Source: Tetraselmis striata
Lineage: Eukaryota > Chlorophyta > Chlorodendrophyceae > Chlorodendrales > Chlorodendraceae
DNA: 64,000 bases
NCBI GenBank assembly: GCA_006384855.1
Contig: VCJN01002984.1
Span: 248,001 to 312,000, forward strand
Direction: 5' to 3'
Under the pieces are notes generated by a model. That model did not search any database and was not told the DNA's origin. It was given only the letters and a program-made list of their open reading frames with translations. The translations under genes were made by a program, and so were the position numbers. This document shows positions 1-12,409 of the stretch, piece by piece. Numbering within the stretch: position 1 is the first letter of the stretch; each line of letters starts with the position of its first letter.

Positions 1-1329
1 CTCACGGGCAACTCCCGGACCGCCACCGCGTTTGCCTAGGCTGGCAGCCCACGGTCACTCGCAAATCAAGCTGCTCACACCTCGTCAGCGAAATCTCAAA
101 TGACTGTGAGGCAATCACAATCACTGCAAAGGCTCCCAAACACACCCTGTTTTATTTTATGTCGGCGACGTGCGCTCCGCAGTCCGTCCCACGGGGCGCC
201 CGCCTTGCAGTGCCACTGACATGAAGGCACCGAGTGTTTGCCGCTGGCGTAGCACCTTGTCAATCCGGATTGCCGCTGATGAATCAACAGCACATGGAGC
301 ACGGCTTATGAGCAAATTAACGCAAACATGGTGGCCCAAGCAGGTTGCCAAGAAAAGCCCCCCCCCCCCCCCCCCCCGTCGCCGGCAATCTGCGAGCACA
401 TACTGCACAGGCAACAGGACCTGATCCCTGGTCTACGCCTGAGGGTTCTCGACAGCGACAAGCGACTCATTGCCGATGTGGTGGAGCGGCAGCACAGTAG
501 AGCACTGCATTGCCTGCGTGCTAATAAGTCAGTGCCAGTCACCACTCCGCACAGTGATCACTGTACGGGGTGGAGATCACCACAAGGTCGTTTGATTTTG
601 CAGACACACTCGTTGCCATAGATATCATTACTATCACGCTGCTGGATGATGCGACAATTCTAATGTCGGTAAACAACGCAGTGCTACTAGTGGCAGTGGC
701 TCTACTCTGGCACCGGTCGCGATGCCCAGCAGCGCCCTCTCATCGCCCAGCACGAGCGCGGGGGCCGACGTGGTAACAAGAACCTACATTGTGATTATAT
801 ACTATTCCATTATTTTATTATATATTGTCATAAGAACCTGCCCTACTGCTGCCAGAGGTCAAATGCAGACGAAACTACAGCAGAACTACAGTGAGTGTTC
901 ATTTACTATTGTTCTATGCAAGCCGGATTAGAGATTATGAACAAGGGTTCTTAAAGGGATCGCCGGCACCCGCGCACATCTCACAAACGGGAATAGCATG
1001 CAACTGCCAAGCATGCAAGTGGCAAGCTAAGCGCGGCGCCTACTGATGGCTCGGTGCGTGCACTGGTGCAAACCGTGCTCAGCAGTGAAGGATTTTACAA
1101 AAGGAGAAGGGAAAAAAGGACAATCTATTCAGCAACAGGTGCGCAGAGCTCTGGAGAGGCTCCCCAGTACTCTGACCAACTTCCGAAAACCGCCCGCTGC
1201 TGCTATGTTGTGTATTTACAGCCAGCTTCGTCAGCTGGCGACCTCCTCTCCATCCCGGCTTGCCGGACGGAGGATTGCTGAGGGAAAATTGGCTCGACAC
1301 GCCGCCTCTCGGCGTCGGCTTGGCGGCGC
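1..1329. other. intergenic region downstream of the alpha-2-macroglobulin gene
   Basis: I see no supportable gene here. The stretch holds a C17 run (360-376), one copy of a short dispersed repeat (about 848-905) and AT-rich patches (about 785-835). The open frames are short, lack codon structure and are crossed by the C run. TTACA on the plus strand (TGTAA on the minus strand) at 1216-1220 may be the poly(A) signal of the gene that ends at 1330. Confidence 0.5.
1216..1220 (-). promoter_or_regulatory. candidate TGTAA poly(A) signal of the alpha-2-macroglobulin gene
   Basis: The minus strand reads CTGTAAATAC about 110 nt beyond the TGA stop at 1330. TGTAA is the usual polyadenylation signal of chlorophyte algae. 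A second TGTAA lies near 1094. A pentamer is weak evidence alone, but TGTAA also follows two other gene stops in this window. Confidence 0.35.
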
Positions 1330-4300
1330 TCAAGAGAGCACAAGCGCCAGAGCGGCCGCGGCGATGGCTGCTGCCAGCGAGCGGACCGAGGCCGGGACAG
1401 CGCCGGATGTGGGGGTGGGGGTCGGGGTCGGCGACCCGGGCGCAGGCGGCGAGGGTGCCTCCACGTAAACCTGCATCTCCGCCGAAACCTCGCCGACGCC
1501 GCGCTCCTCCTCCGGGTTGTAGTACGCGTACGCCTCGACCGGCGCGGGCGCCAGGTTCTCGACCACGCTGTCGCGGGTCATGTCGAAGCGCAGCGTGCAG
1601 GGCTCCGCGCCCGCCTCCAGCTTGTCGAGGTACACGGAGACCTCGTCGTTTTCGTTGTCGACGCGCTTGACGGCGCCGCCGCAGCCGCCCTTCATCAACT
1701 CCAGGCTCTCGGCGGTCGGCACGTAGCCGGTCAGCGCAGTCACCTTGGCGATGACCATGCCGGTGCCGGCGGTGCCCGGGTTAAGCGCCACGGTCATCTC
1801 CTGCGTCACAGCTGACGGGTTGCCCGCCTCGCGCTCCATCACCTTGCCTGACACCTGCACGCAGCGGACGGGCGGGATCAGTGTCCGCACGAGTCGTGCC
1901 GGGCAGCTCCTCGTCTCGGATATGGTCCCAAAAGTCCGAAGACGGATAGAATATTCAGAATGAAACCAACTACTCAACAGCGGTACAGGATGAACAGCTC
2001 ACTGGCCGTGCAAGATGAATACCGTGATACTGTACATCTGCTATTAGAGGGAAGATGTGGCGTTTATTATAATTAGGCAGTCGGGATTATGGGTGAGAAA
2101 ATCGCAACACTGCCCTTGGGATGGAAATATGCGATATGATATAGTGACGCGCATCTATTAGTGTTACATGTCAAAAGAGAAGGGTGGGGGGAGGGGGGGG
2201 GGGGGGGGGGGGGGGGGGCGCGCACCCGGAAGACCTCGATGGCGGGCGTGGCCTTGGTGTTCCACACCGTCGAGACGCCGAGCACAGCCATGCCTGTGCC
2301 CCGCGCGGTGATGGTGACATCGGTGCCCACCGGCAGCTCCAGGCGCTGCAGCACGTCGCTGTTGGAGGCGTCCAGGGTGAGGTCCACCTCGCGCGCCTGG
2401 CGCAGCCGGCGACGCGAGACGCCGTCGGTGTAGGACACTGTCACGCTCATCGCCGGCGGCGTCGCGGAGACGCGCGAGGCGTAGCTGGCGAGTCCTTCCA
2501 GCGCGACCGTGGTGTCCTGCGCCATGGTCACCGCGGGCAGCAGCTTGGGTCAGCGGGCCGTGTGAAAAATGAAAACTCGACAATTTGTTCAAAGGTCCGA
2601 GGGAATGCAATAATGATGCTGCGGGGGCGAACCTGGGTGGAGCGCCAGCCCCCACTGGGGGAACGCTCGGCCAACAGCCAGCGCACGACGGGGAAGGCGT
2701 CCGCGAGCGCCGCCGACGAGTCCCCGCCGAGCAGCAGCAGCGTGGACAGCGCGTAGCCGGTCATCTCGATTTCGGGGCCGGCGGCGGCGGCGGTGTGGCA
2801 GCCGCGGCAGCGCATCGCGTCTGCGGCGGGCACGATGGTCCCGCTCGAGGCGGCAGGCGCCCAGTGCTTGCTGCCGTCCTCCTCGATGGCGATGGCCTCC
2901 AGGCGGTCGGCGGCCGCCTGGGCTGCGGCGGCCACGTCGAGCTCGGACGAGGTAAAGCCCTGTGACGCCGCGCGCGCCAGCGCATGCGCTGTGACCACGA
3001 CGCTGTAGTTGGTGACGTCTGCGCGGTCAAGCCGGTCCGCCACCAGCGCCAGCGAGGCGCCGATCGCGCCGGGCGGAAAGTCGGACGGCAGCAGCCCCGC
3101 AGCGCGCGCCTCCAGGAGCGCGTCCACGACAAAGGCTGTCAGCGACAGCGAGTCCGCGTCGTCGTCCACGCCGCCCACCATCTCCGAGTGGATGACGCGC
3201 CCCACGGACGCAAAGCGGCCAGTCTCGTCCTGCAGGTCGGCCAGCCAGCGCGCGGCGTCCCAGGCCACGCCGTCGCCAGCGACCTCAACCAGGCCAGCGC
3301 TTTGCGCCTGCGCGAAGACCTTGAGCACAAAGGCGGTCAGCCAGGTGGAGCCGCTGTCGTCGCTCTTGCCGAAGGCGCTGAAGGAGCCGTCGTCGTGGCG
3401 GTACTCCAGCTCCCGCGAGTAGCCGACCTGGATGTTGCGCCGGGCGGCGTCGCTGAGCGCGGGGCGGAGGTCGTTCTTGGCGTTGAGGTAGCGCATGACG
3501 TATACGTTGGGCGCCATCAGCAGCATGTTCTGCTCGCCGCAGCCCATGGGCAGCTGCACCAGTGAGTCCAGCCCCTCCAGGCTGGGCCCCATCAGGTCGC
3601 CCGACAGCGTCAGGCTGGCGTAGCCGCTGTCCTCCACCGCCGCCTCGTCCTCCACGCGCACGCTGAGCTCCGCGACCTGCACGCCGGCGGCCTCCTCCTC
3701 TGGCTGCAGCATCAGGTTGACGGTGCGCTGCTGGCGGTGCCCCTCAGGCACCACCTTCACGCTGCCCTCCACCGCGTCGGCGGCGCCGTCGGACGAGGCG
3801 CCGCTGAGCTGCAGCCGCGCGGTGCCGAGCTCGGAGAACGTGATCGTGGTCTCGTACGACGCGGCCGCGTTGGCGCCCACCTCCAGCTGCCGGCTCGCGG
3901 CGCCCGCTGGGATGGGTGCGCCCGTGGGGCTCGACAGGCTGAGCGTCACGCTCTGGGGGGTGTCCAGGTAGTTGAACACCGACAGCACCACCACCAGGCC
4001 CTCGCCGCGCACCACCTGCGCCGCGCCGGGGGCACGGGGCCACCCCGTCAGCGAGCCAGTCGCGTATTGGCTTGAAGCCCCAAGAGGACACAGTCCCATA
4101 CCAATAGTAACACTATGCCATACCCGGTATGTACTTTTCTTGACTATTTAATTAACTATCTAATTAACTAGATAACTATTTAATAATTATACAATAATAA
4201 TAATGGATTATTATTGCTGATGTGATAACAAGTATGAGTGAGATACACCTTGCCATTTGATTTCCAGGTTCATCGGTCAAAGCATACTGCGGTGTCGCCA

Positions 4301-7300
4301 CAGATTGCGTCATATTAACTTGTGTGATGTTTTTTGCATTTCGCCTATGAGCATTAGCGCCAGCACGGTGTGTTTGTTACGGATATTTAAATGTACTAAA
4401 GACTGTTATATGTATGTGCATTTGTGCGATGCTCTTAAACCACCTTCATGTAAACCCTTCCTCTCTCTCTCTCTCTCTCTCTCATACATATGTCCGCTGT
4501 CAGTACGACAGGCCTTATTGAATCAACGCTCGGTGTGGTTAGAAACAAAGCATGAAATGATTGTGTGTACTGCCATTTGCCCTCTGCGTGAGCGATCACT
4601 GCGTGTCTCCCGTGCATACGCAGAGTGCGGGCCTCACCTTGTACGGCAGCTTGATCTGCACGAAGAGCGGCTTGAACACGCGCACCTCAGCGCCGGCGTC
4701 AAAGTCGAGGCCCAGGCCGGCGGTGGGGCTGACGGAGAAGGCGGAGAGCTCCCAGGTGGTGATGGAGTCGGGCGCGGCGGCGAGCAGCGAGGCGCTGCCG
4801 TTGGGCGCCACGACCGCGCTGCGCCAGATCCAGGTCTCCGGGAAGGAGGTGCGCACGCGGGGCGCCTGCCGGGCGGCGGCGCCTTGACCAGGGGCAGCCG
4901 CGGGGGGCACCGCCCTCTCGTTCTCCGCAATGCCGCCGTCGGCCATCTCCATCACCGGCACCGCCAGCATGTCATCGAACATCATATCGCCGCCCCCATA
5001 GTAGTACCTGCAGCAGCAGAGTGGCAACAGGCGCGTCTCAGCCAATGGCTCATTCGAAGCAGACCATTGCATCAATAACACAATTGAGTGGCCGCGTGGG
5101 AAGGAGCAGGGGGGGGGGGGGGAGGGGCTCGCCTGCAGGTGGGACCGCTGTTGTACTGCGCCACGCGCCTCTCGTCCAGGCCGAAGCAAAAGTCGTGGTC
5201 AGGGTGCGACTCCGGTACGCCCACAAACATGCCGGCGGCTGCGACGGCGCGCACGGCGGCGCAGGGGGAGGGCACCGGCGGCGCCGGGGGCTCGTACGCC
5301 TGCGGGCGCATTCATGGGAACAGGTCAGCTCGGCGGCATTAGGCCAGGTTTACAATGCATTTAGTTGGACGCATGATGCGACATCAATCGAGAGACGCCA
5401 CGCACCTGCCCCTTGAGCGCAGCCATGAGCCGAGCCGGCGACACGCGGGTGTCCTCGTCGCTGAGGAAGCGCACGGAGCGGTCCACGGCGCCGAGGAAGA
5501 CGACCGACTCGGGCTCGGCGGCCACGTCCACGCGCACCTCGTCGCCGGGCTCCACCGTCGCGGCTCCCACACTCAGCGTCACGGGGCGCGAGGCCAGCAT
5601 GCCCAGCTCCGCCGGCGCGTCCAGCGCCACGGTCTTCTCACCCGCCGTGAGCTTCCCGGAGGCGCCCACGTACGCGACCACCAGGTGCGCCGTCGGCACC
5701 ATTGCCAAGCTCTTGGTCAGCAGGAACTCGCCGGCGCTCATGCCGCTGGAGGCGGCGGAGGGCGGGACGTCCCATGCGACCGCGCCGGACGTGACGTAGC
5801 TGCCGTCAACGGTGACAAGGTAAAACACGTCCCTGCGGCGCAACAACGCGGCGGGAGTCGGCATCGGCGGCATGCCGGGAGTCGACAACAACTTGGGGAT
5901 GGATCAAGTTCTTGACTTTGCAGTTATAAAGATACAAACGGAATAGCAATAAAGAGAAAAGAACGTGTACCGGCATAGTGCCCAAATCAACAGCGCCACA
6001 CACACACTTATACGTGCACTCCTCAACTGATTGGGTTGCAACACAGAGTAGATGATATATCCTTGGTCTCATCCAGGAATATGTACAGTTCTAATAGGAA
6101 TTAGACTGATTAGACATGGATAAGGCTAACCAGGCAGAGTACAGTCAATAATAACATGGATAGACAATCGCTTGGAGCTACGATTGCGCACCTCTGCGAC
6201 AGGTTGCCCGTGGCAGTGACAGCCACGCGGACCGAGGCGGGGTCGGTGCCGTCAGACTCCGCAGACTCGATGGTGAGGTACTCCGCGGAGGGCGGGAACG
6301 CGGGCTCCACGCACGAGCCATAGCCCTCCACGCCGCGCTGGCCCTCTACCTCCGCCATGAAGGCGCGCGGGTTGACGGTGCCCCAGCAGCAGGTGTCCTT
6401 GCCCCACTGGAAGCTGGCCAGGTCCGCCACCGCCTCCTGCAAGGTGCGGAGGGGAGCAAGAAGAACGGGGCAGTAGGGGAGAAGGGGGGGAGAAGGGAGT
6501 AGGGGGGGCATCGGGTCAGTGAAAAGCGTAACACAATGCCGCACAATGCTGCATTGTGGCCCGAGGTACGTCTTGTTCCAACTACAGATTGAGTGAAGTA
6601 TAGAAATCCAACTGCGGGTGCCGACGTACTGATGAGCACCCGTATGTATCACAAGGATTGGAATGGGCTTTGCGTGCCATACTTCTTACTATGAAGAAAA
6701 CACAAGCCGAATCATTATAGGCAAACACTATAATTATACTAAATGTTACCGGTATATGAATTTGTAAGAAATATCCATAATTCTAACATTAAACTAGCAG
6801 CCTTAATGCTACAGCATATAAGTATGTTATGTTTTTATCACGTGAAACAAACTCGGGTTATTAAATTTTAATTAAAGACAAAACTATAATCAAGACCAAG
6901 GATGCAATAGTCAACGTCGTTATACTTTTGTCTGAACTTGGCCGCTGACGGGCAGTCTCGCCATGCATCAGGTTTAGATACTACCCTACATAAGGCAGTA
7001 CATGGATGCAACGGGGAAGGGAAGGGACGGAGAGAAAAGGGGGGGGGGGGGGGGGGGCGCACCATGCAGCACGCCGGCTGCGGCGGCGCCGGGATGCGGA
7101 CGGATGCCTTGCCGCCGACGACCTGCACCTCCTGCCGGACCGTCTGCGGCTCGACGCCGGAGGCCTCCCAGCCGTAGGGCCGGAACTCCACCTCCACCTG
7201 GCCGACACAACCCACCCCCGCTCGATCAGTCAGCAGGAGGGGGGCCAGGCGAAGCAGGGACACAGATAGTGGGAGGGTTGAGGGAGGGGGGAGGGGGAGC

Positions 7301-9765
7301 ACCGTGACGGCGCCGTCGTTGGGCTTGCCATCGCTGAACTCGCTGGTGATTTCCACGGGGATGTCCAGCCCGGGGTACCACACCTCCGGCACGTCCAGCT
7401 GCACGCTGGGGTACACCTCCCCGCGCAGCTGCACGCTTGTACTCGCGTTCACCACCGAGCCTGCGGCGGCGCATCGGTTGGGGGCTCAGCAGGAGCGCGA
7501 GGCAACATGCAACATGTGGGCATCAGGTAAGTGGGGAAGGGGGAGGGGGGGGGGGGGGGGGGGGGTCCCCGCACCGGTGGCCTCCTCCGTGATGCTGACG
7601 TCTAGGTTGAGCGTGCCCCAGGTGTCCAGGCCGCTGGGCCGCGGGATGGTGAACGCGTACTCGCCGTCCTCCAGCTGGGCGGCCGGCACGGTGGCGAGCA
7701 CGGTGTCGCAGTCGCCGCCCGGCAGCGGCGGCATCGAGCCCGCAAAACCGCCCGGCGCCTGGCGCGCGTCCTCCTCCGCCACCGGCATCTCCGGCGCGCC
7801 GCGCGGCTGGCACTCCCAGCCGTACGACTGCTTGCGCAGCGTGAACGTGGCGGCGCCCGCGACACCCTCGCCGTACGAGTACACCGCGCGCACGGTGCCG
7901 GTGAGCTCCTTGGTGGCGGGGCTCAGGTACTCCTGCTCCACCTCCAGCTCGATCTCAAACTTGGGCAGCACGTACTCGTCCACGCTCACGGACAGCTCCG
8001 CTCCCAGCTCGCCCGCCTCGGCCACGACGGCGTAGGTGCCCAGCGGCGCGCGGCTGTCGATCAGGAGGCTGCCCTCAAAGACGCCGGCGGATGCAGAGCC
8101 GTTGCCCGCCACTGCAAAGACCTGAACGAGGGCGGCGGCGCGTCGCGCAGGAGGGGGTGCAGTCAGCGCCTCACATTGATCGTCCGCCGACATTCGGTGT
8201 TGCTTAGCGCTGCGGGTGCCGACGCTCTTGGACATTGCGTCACATATATACATACATACACATACATATATACATACATTTCCGCATGCATTAATAAATA
8301 TATATAATGTACACATATACATATGCATATACATATATGTATATATTAATAATGATAACAACAATATACATTAATTGTTTATTAAAACATACACGTAATA
8401 GTTCAATACAAAACACAGCGGATACACATTGCTTGCAAGTGAAAAAACGGTGGTGCAATGGTACAGTGGGCTAACTCATATTTATTTATTAGGGGGGGGG
8501 GGAAGGGGGGTACCTTGTTGCCGTCGGGGTTCTTGAGCATAAGGCGGACCGCCGGCAGGTCGGTGCACGGCTGGAAGTTGGGCAGCAGGCACAGCACGCG
8601 CGCCTTCACCTCCGCGCCCGGCTTGTACACTGCGCCACGGGACCAGAAGGGGGGGGGGGGGGGGTTCAGCATTGCTTCGGGACCCCGGGACTGGTCGATC
8701 ACCTTTGCCTTGATTGATGGGAGCGGGAAGGGGGTGGCCATGTATGACCGTTTGAGAGAGCGAGAGAGGGGAGCGGGGCAAGAATGGGTGGAAATTGGGT
8801 TCACGCGAGAGCGAGCGAGAGGATACGAGAGCATGTGTGAAAAGGTGGATGAAAGGGGGAGAAACATGGAGGGCATGGGCATGGGCATGTGTGTGTACGT
8901 GCGTAAGTGTGAGCGAGAGCAGCAGAAGGGGGGGGGGGGGGGGGGTAAGATGGGTGCATGAGGTAGAGATGGAAGACATGTGAATGTGTGTGTGTGTGCG
9001 TGTGTGTGACAGCGTGACAGTGTCAGTGCGCCGGGCCAGGGGCGCCGCGGCTCACCCGGCTTGTCCGTCTCCAGCAGCAGCATGGGCCCCCCCCTCCGCC
9101 GCCAGCTCCACCTCCTGCTCCTGCAGCACCGCGCCACCCTGCGTAACGGTCAGCAGGTGGCGCCCCGGCGTGCGCCCCATCGGCACCTCCACCACCAGCT
9201 CCACGGCGCCGCCTGGGGAGGGCCAACGGGTGAGTTCTGGAGCTGTACGGGTCCGGCACAGGCACAGAGAGGGCGGGGAGAAATGACACGTAGGGTTTTA
9301 ACCCTAAATTCCGAGCGGTGCGCACCGATCGGACTCCCGCCTGTCACCACCAGTGGCGCCTCGCAGTTGGTCTCGCAGTCGGCCTGCTCCAGCCTGGTGC
9401 GCGCGGAAACGGATGTGGGGGCTGAGCTCCGAGAGACAGGGAGCAGGCGTAGCGGAGGGCGAGGGCGAGGCCGGCCGCGTGGGGGATGGCCCTTCAGCGC
9501 CCGGAGGTGGTGGAGGGGGAGAGGGGGGGGGGGGGGGGGGGGGGGGGATAAACCCTACAAACCCTAACGTGTCCTCGTTTGGGAGCAGCGCCCACCTGGC
9601 CTGGTAGTTGATGCCGTCGGCGCCCAGGACCAGCACAGTGGCGGGGTGGCCCGGGTGGAGGACGGATGGCGCCACGACGGCCTCTCCCGCGGCGGGGCGC
9701 GCTGCAGTGGCGACGGCAACCAGCAGCACGACGGCTGCCAGCGCAGACCGGCCGCTGCTCGTCAT
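1330..9765 (-). CDS. alpha-2-macroglobulin family protein with thioester, probably GPI-anchored (14 exons)
   Basis: Proteins of this family trap proteases: cleavage of a bait region exposes an internal thioester that captures the attacker. Exons on the minus strand: 9765-9596, 9393-9341, 9212-9056, 8629-8514, 8121-7575, 7460-7303, 7197-7063, 6436-6192, 5832-5406, 5299-5133, 5007-4638, 4015-2633, 2516-2226, 1854-1330; about 1580 residues. Residues 1-27 form a signal peptide. Family motifs in order are TDKPVYKPG (about 122-130), DEYVLPKF (about 215), a candidate bait region (about 736-778), FPETWIW (about 780), VVRGE (849) and the thioester LPMGCGEQNM (Cys about 1007), followed by STQDTTVAL at the exon 12/13 junction. 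The C-terminus has a Pro/Thr-rich linker and an 18-residue hydrophobic end, as in GPI-anchored CD109. Introns 2 and 10 use GC donors. Exon 3 carries one extra G in a G8 run (about 9075-9082). The start is the only Met before the signal peptide; TATATAAAT directly upstream of it is probably coincidental. Confidence 0.9.
2188..2218 (-). repeat. C tract just after the 5' splice site of alpha-2-macroglobulin intron 13
   Basis: In the sense of the gene, the donor GTGCGCG is followed directly by a run of about 30 C, interrupted by one T. It is one of the longest homopolymers in the window. Confidence 0.8.
4457..4483. repeat. (CT)n microsatellite in an alpha-2-macroglobulin intron
   Basis: About 12 CT units in intron 11 (4016-4637). 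This is the longest intron of the gene and is AT-rich around 4130-4220. Confidence 0.8.
8240..8400. repeat. AT-rich simple repeat (ATACATAC-type) in alpha-2-macroglobulin intron 4
   Basis: The stretch consists of ATACATAC, TATATA and related units within intron 4 (8122-8513). No coding potential is visible. Confidence 0.6.
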
Positions 9766-11107
9766 ATTTATATACTTTTTTCTCCCGCCTCACTGACCTT
9801 CGTCGTTTCCTCACCCGACGACGACTTCTCGCTCGCTCGCTCGCTCGCTCTACAAGGCTCGGTACGCCCCGCTGTAGTTGATGTAGATTCGACGCGACCA
9901 GCGCGCTGTGTGCTACCTGAAGTACAGGAAAAGTCGTCAGGGTTGCGTTCCTCAGACTAGAGGGGCGCGGTGGCTATGGGAGGTGTGCCCCGATACGGCC
10001 ACGCGCATCGTCTGTCGTAACAACTCGCGCGGGGCGCGTGAAGGCCGTACACGTATCGGTAGTGCCACCTGCTGTGTTCGAGACGATTCCGGTGCGTGGT
10101 CGTCGGGTGAAGGGTGTGAAGAATAATAAGGCGGATTATGTTTTATTTACCTGTATCTGTAGCGACTATCGCCGTCGCCCGGCCGGCCCGGCCGGGACAG
10201 GACGTGAGCACCGCGGACATCTGTAAATCCCTGCGCATTTGTTTTATTTTTTGAACATTCACAGGATATTGCTGACGTGGCTGTTACGACTGAACATACG
10301 ATACTTCAGCGGTAGTACCTGTAGTGTGCCGTACAGGGTAGTGAATATCGCTGTCCGGCGACGACGACGATTACCCCCCTGGGGCACCACTTCGACTGTC
10401 AATTGAGAGCGAAAGGAGTATCGAAGGAGTGAGGCGCTCAGCGGGATGCGGACGGCACTGCCGCTGTGCACGAGACGTCGACCGCGGCACTGCAGCGCAT
10501 TATGAGCAGGTAGGTGGGGCTAACCTGTCTCTCTGAAGGCGGTGTTTTATTGCGTGATAGCGGCGACGCAACCCGGTCTGCCGCTGTATGAGTGGCAAAA
10601 CAAATATATACGACGGCGCGAGGTCGCCGGCCTTTTGTACCTGGTCGTCGGTAGGTTTCGAATATGCGCGAAGCCCCGCGAATTGCGCGCCGTAGCGCGT
10701 ATTTCGAGTACCCGTTCTTTGGCCGGCCGCCAAGTGTCGCTCGCCAGAGGGGGTACTTTCGAGAGGGGTACAAAACAGCTATAGAACGGAGTGCAGACGT
10801 ACCCTTGACGTACCGAATACCCGTGCTATGCTATGTCAAAGGTACCATTAACGTCGTGATATCAGGGTGATGTGCCCGTTAGGTGCGGGTATAAATCGTA
10901 CCGAGGATAAGTCGTTACCCGTAGGCTGTAGCAGTGTGTGACGACGCCGCCGCGTGTAGGCAGCTCGTTGTACGCCCCCCGCGCGAATCTCGCGGAGGCA
11001 TAGCACGGCAGCAGCACGCAAAGCAGCGCGGCAGGTCGTGCAGCTACTACCGACGTACCTCCCGCGTACCAGTACCAGTACTCAATGTTACTGCCATTTT
11101 TGTAATT
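9766..11107. other. region upstream of the alpha-2-macroglobulin gene
   Basis: No gene recognised. It should contain the promoter of the gene starting at 9765, but I cannot place one. A (CTCG)n microsatellite lies at about 9830-9850. The rest, with many CGTAC-type words and short frames, resembles transposon debris. Confidence 0.4.
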
Positions 11108-11306
11108 TCTTATAGCCCGTGTGCAGGGCACGGGCGTTGGCCCTGGCGAGGGGCAGCCGAGTGGGAGGGGCTGGAGGACGCGGTGAGGTTAAAGGAAGTG
11201 TGCAGCCCGCCGCAGCGCCCGCGCCGCCATGTGGCGGCGCGCGCACCTGGCGGGTGCCTAGGATACGAGTACTCTGCTGTCGCTGTGCGAGTACTACAGT
11301 ACTATA
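11108..11306 (-). repeat. LTR-like direct repeat, 3' copy
   Basis: 199 bp, matching 12410-12608 except for one base. It is the 3' repeat if the element is read on the minus strand. Confidence 0.8.
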
Positions 11307-11474
11307 ATAGCCCCTCTCAAGCATACATAGGCAAGTCATTCAATTTACTTAGTGCCCATGCTTGTCTGAGCAGCATGGTGTGAGTAGGTTCTGGCACGGC
11401 TTTGATGAGCCCATCCAATGGTACCACCATTGAGCATGCTAATGCCACCGGACTGAGAGCGCCGGTTGCTGGTG

Positions 11475-12146
11475 TCAGTTGCCCAGTCGGAGTATGAGTA
11501 GACTACGAGGCGAGCGCCCCCCCCCCCCCCCCCCCCGGTTCAGTGGCCCCGTATGTAGGTGATGCATAGGCCAGGGGTGCCTTTGAGATAGCGGCGGAGC
11601 ACCCGCTTGAGCTGCTTGAAGCTTCTGCGGGGCAGACTGAACCCTTTTGATCAGATTGATAGTAAAGGCGAGGTCCGGTCCGGTGCACATCGTGAGGAAG
11701 TAGACAGAGCCCAGGAACCAGCACCGATACGGTGCATAGTCCTCAGTCTCGGGAGGGCGGGGCCTTGTCGGTGGCGGTGGCGCTGGCGAGATGGCGGGGG
11801 GCGGGATAGCGGCTGGTGCTGAGGAGGTGGCGGCAGGTACGGGCTCCGGCTCCGGCTGCGCAGGCGTGGGCGGCGGCGGCGCGGGGGCTGCAGGCGGCGG
11901 AGGCACGAGCTCCGGCTGCGTGGGGGCGGCAGGCGGCGGAGGCACGGGCTCCGGCTGCACGAGGGCGGCAGGCAGCGGTGACATGGGCTCCGGCTGCGCC
12001 GTTTCGTGCTTGAGAGAGAGCCGGGGCAGGTCAAATGCATGCAGAACCGCGCGGACGGCGGCCGTGGCAGCATCGTGCGCAGTGTCCCGCATCAGCGCGA
12101 GCAGGTGAGACATCAGTTCGGCTGAGGCGGCTTGCTGAATCTGCAC
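11475..12146 (-). pseudogene. copia gag / reverse transcriptase fusion remnant with proline-rich linker
   Basis: A 223-codon frame. Residues 1-60 look helical and gag-like, about 60-125 are Pro/Glu/Ala-rich repeats, and the rest matches the C-terminal part of copia RT. The true end of the RT (KRVLRRYLKG box) is in another frame around 11570-11620, so the frame is broken. A C20 run (about 11517-11536) follows. The direct join of gag to distal RT indicates a large internal deletion. Confidence 0.65.
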
Positions 12147-12409
12147 GGCGTGTTTGGCCGCTGCAGAGCTGACTTGTCCCCAGGAGGCAGGGGATAGGGG
12201 GCCAAAGGATTGGCCGAGTGCGGGCCACTAGCCGGAGGATCCGCCGGCACCTAGCGGCGGCGGGGCAGGCGTGAGGTCGGACATACCGGACGCTCACGGA
12301 GAAACCGGGCGACATGGCCGGGAGGGCGCGCCGTGCAAGCGGGCGCGGCGCGACGAGACGGAGCACACAGCGGGAAGCGACGCTGTGAGGCTTGGAGGGC
12401 ATCATAACC

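Noticed and set aside
157-545. Frames with Pro or Gly runs
   Set aside because: They only translate the C17 homopolymer; the same holds for similar frames at all other G/C runs.
1046-1468. 140-codon plus-strand frame overlapping the end of the alpha-2-macroglobulin gene
   Set aside because: Its second half is the antisense of a conserved exon and its first half has no codon structure.
2164-4099. Long overlapping open frames on both strands over the big alpha-2-macroglobulin exon
   Set aside because: They are frame shadows of GC-rich coding sequence; only the 4015-2633 minus frame carries family motifs.
9766-9777. TATA box directly before the alpha-2-macroglobulin ATG
   Set aside because: TATATAAAT ends at the ATG itself, so transcription from it would start after the only Met that precedes the signal peptide.
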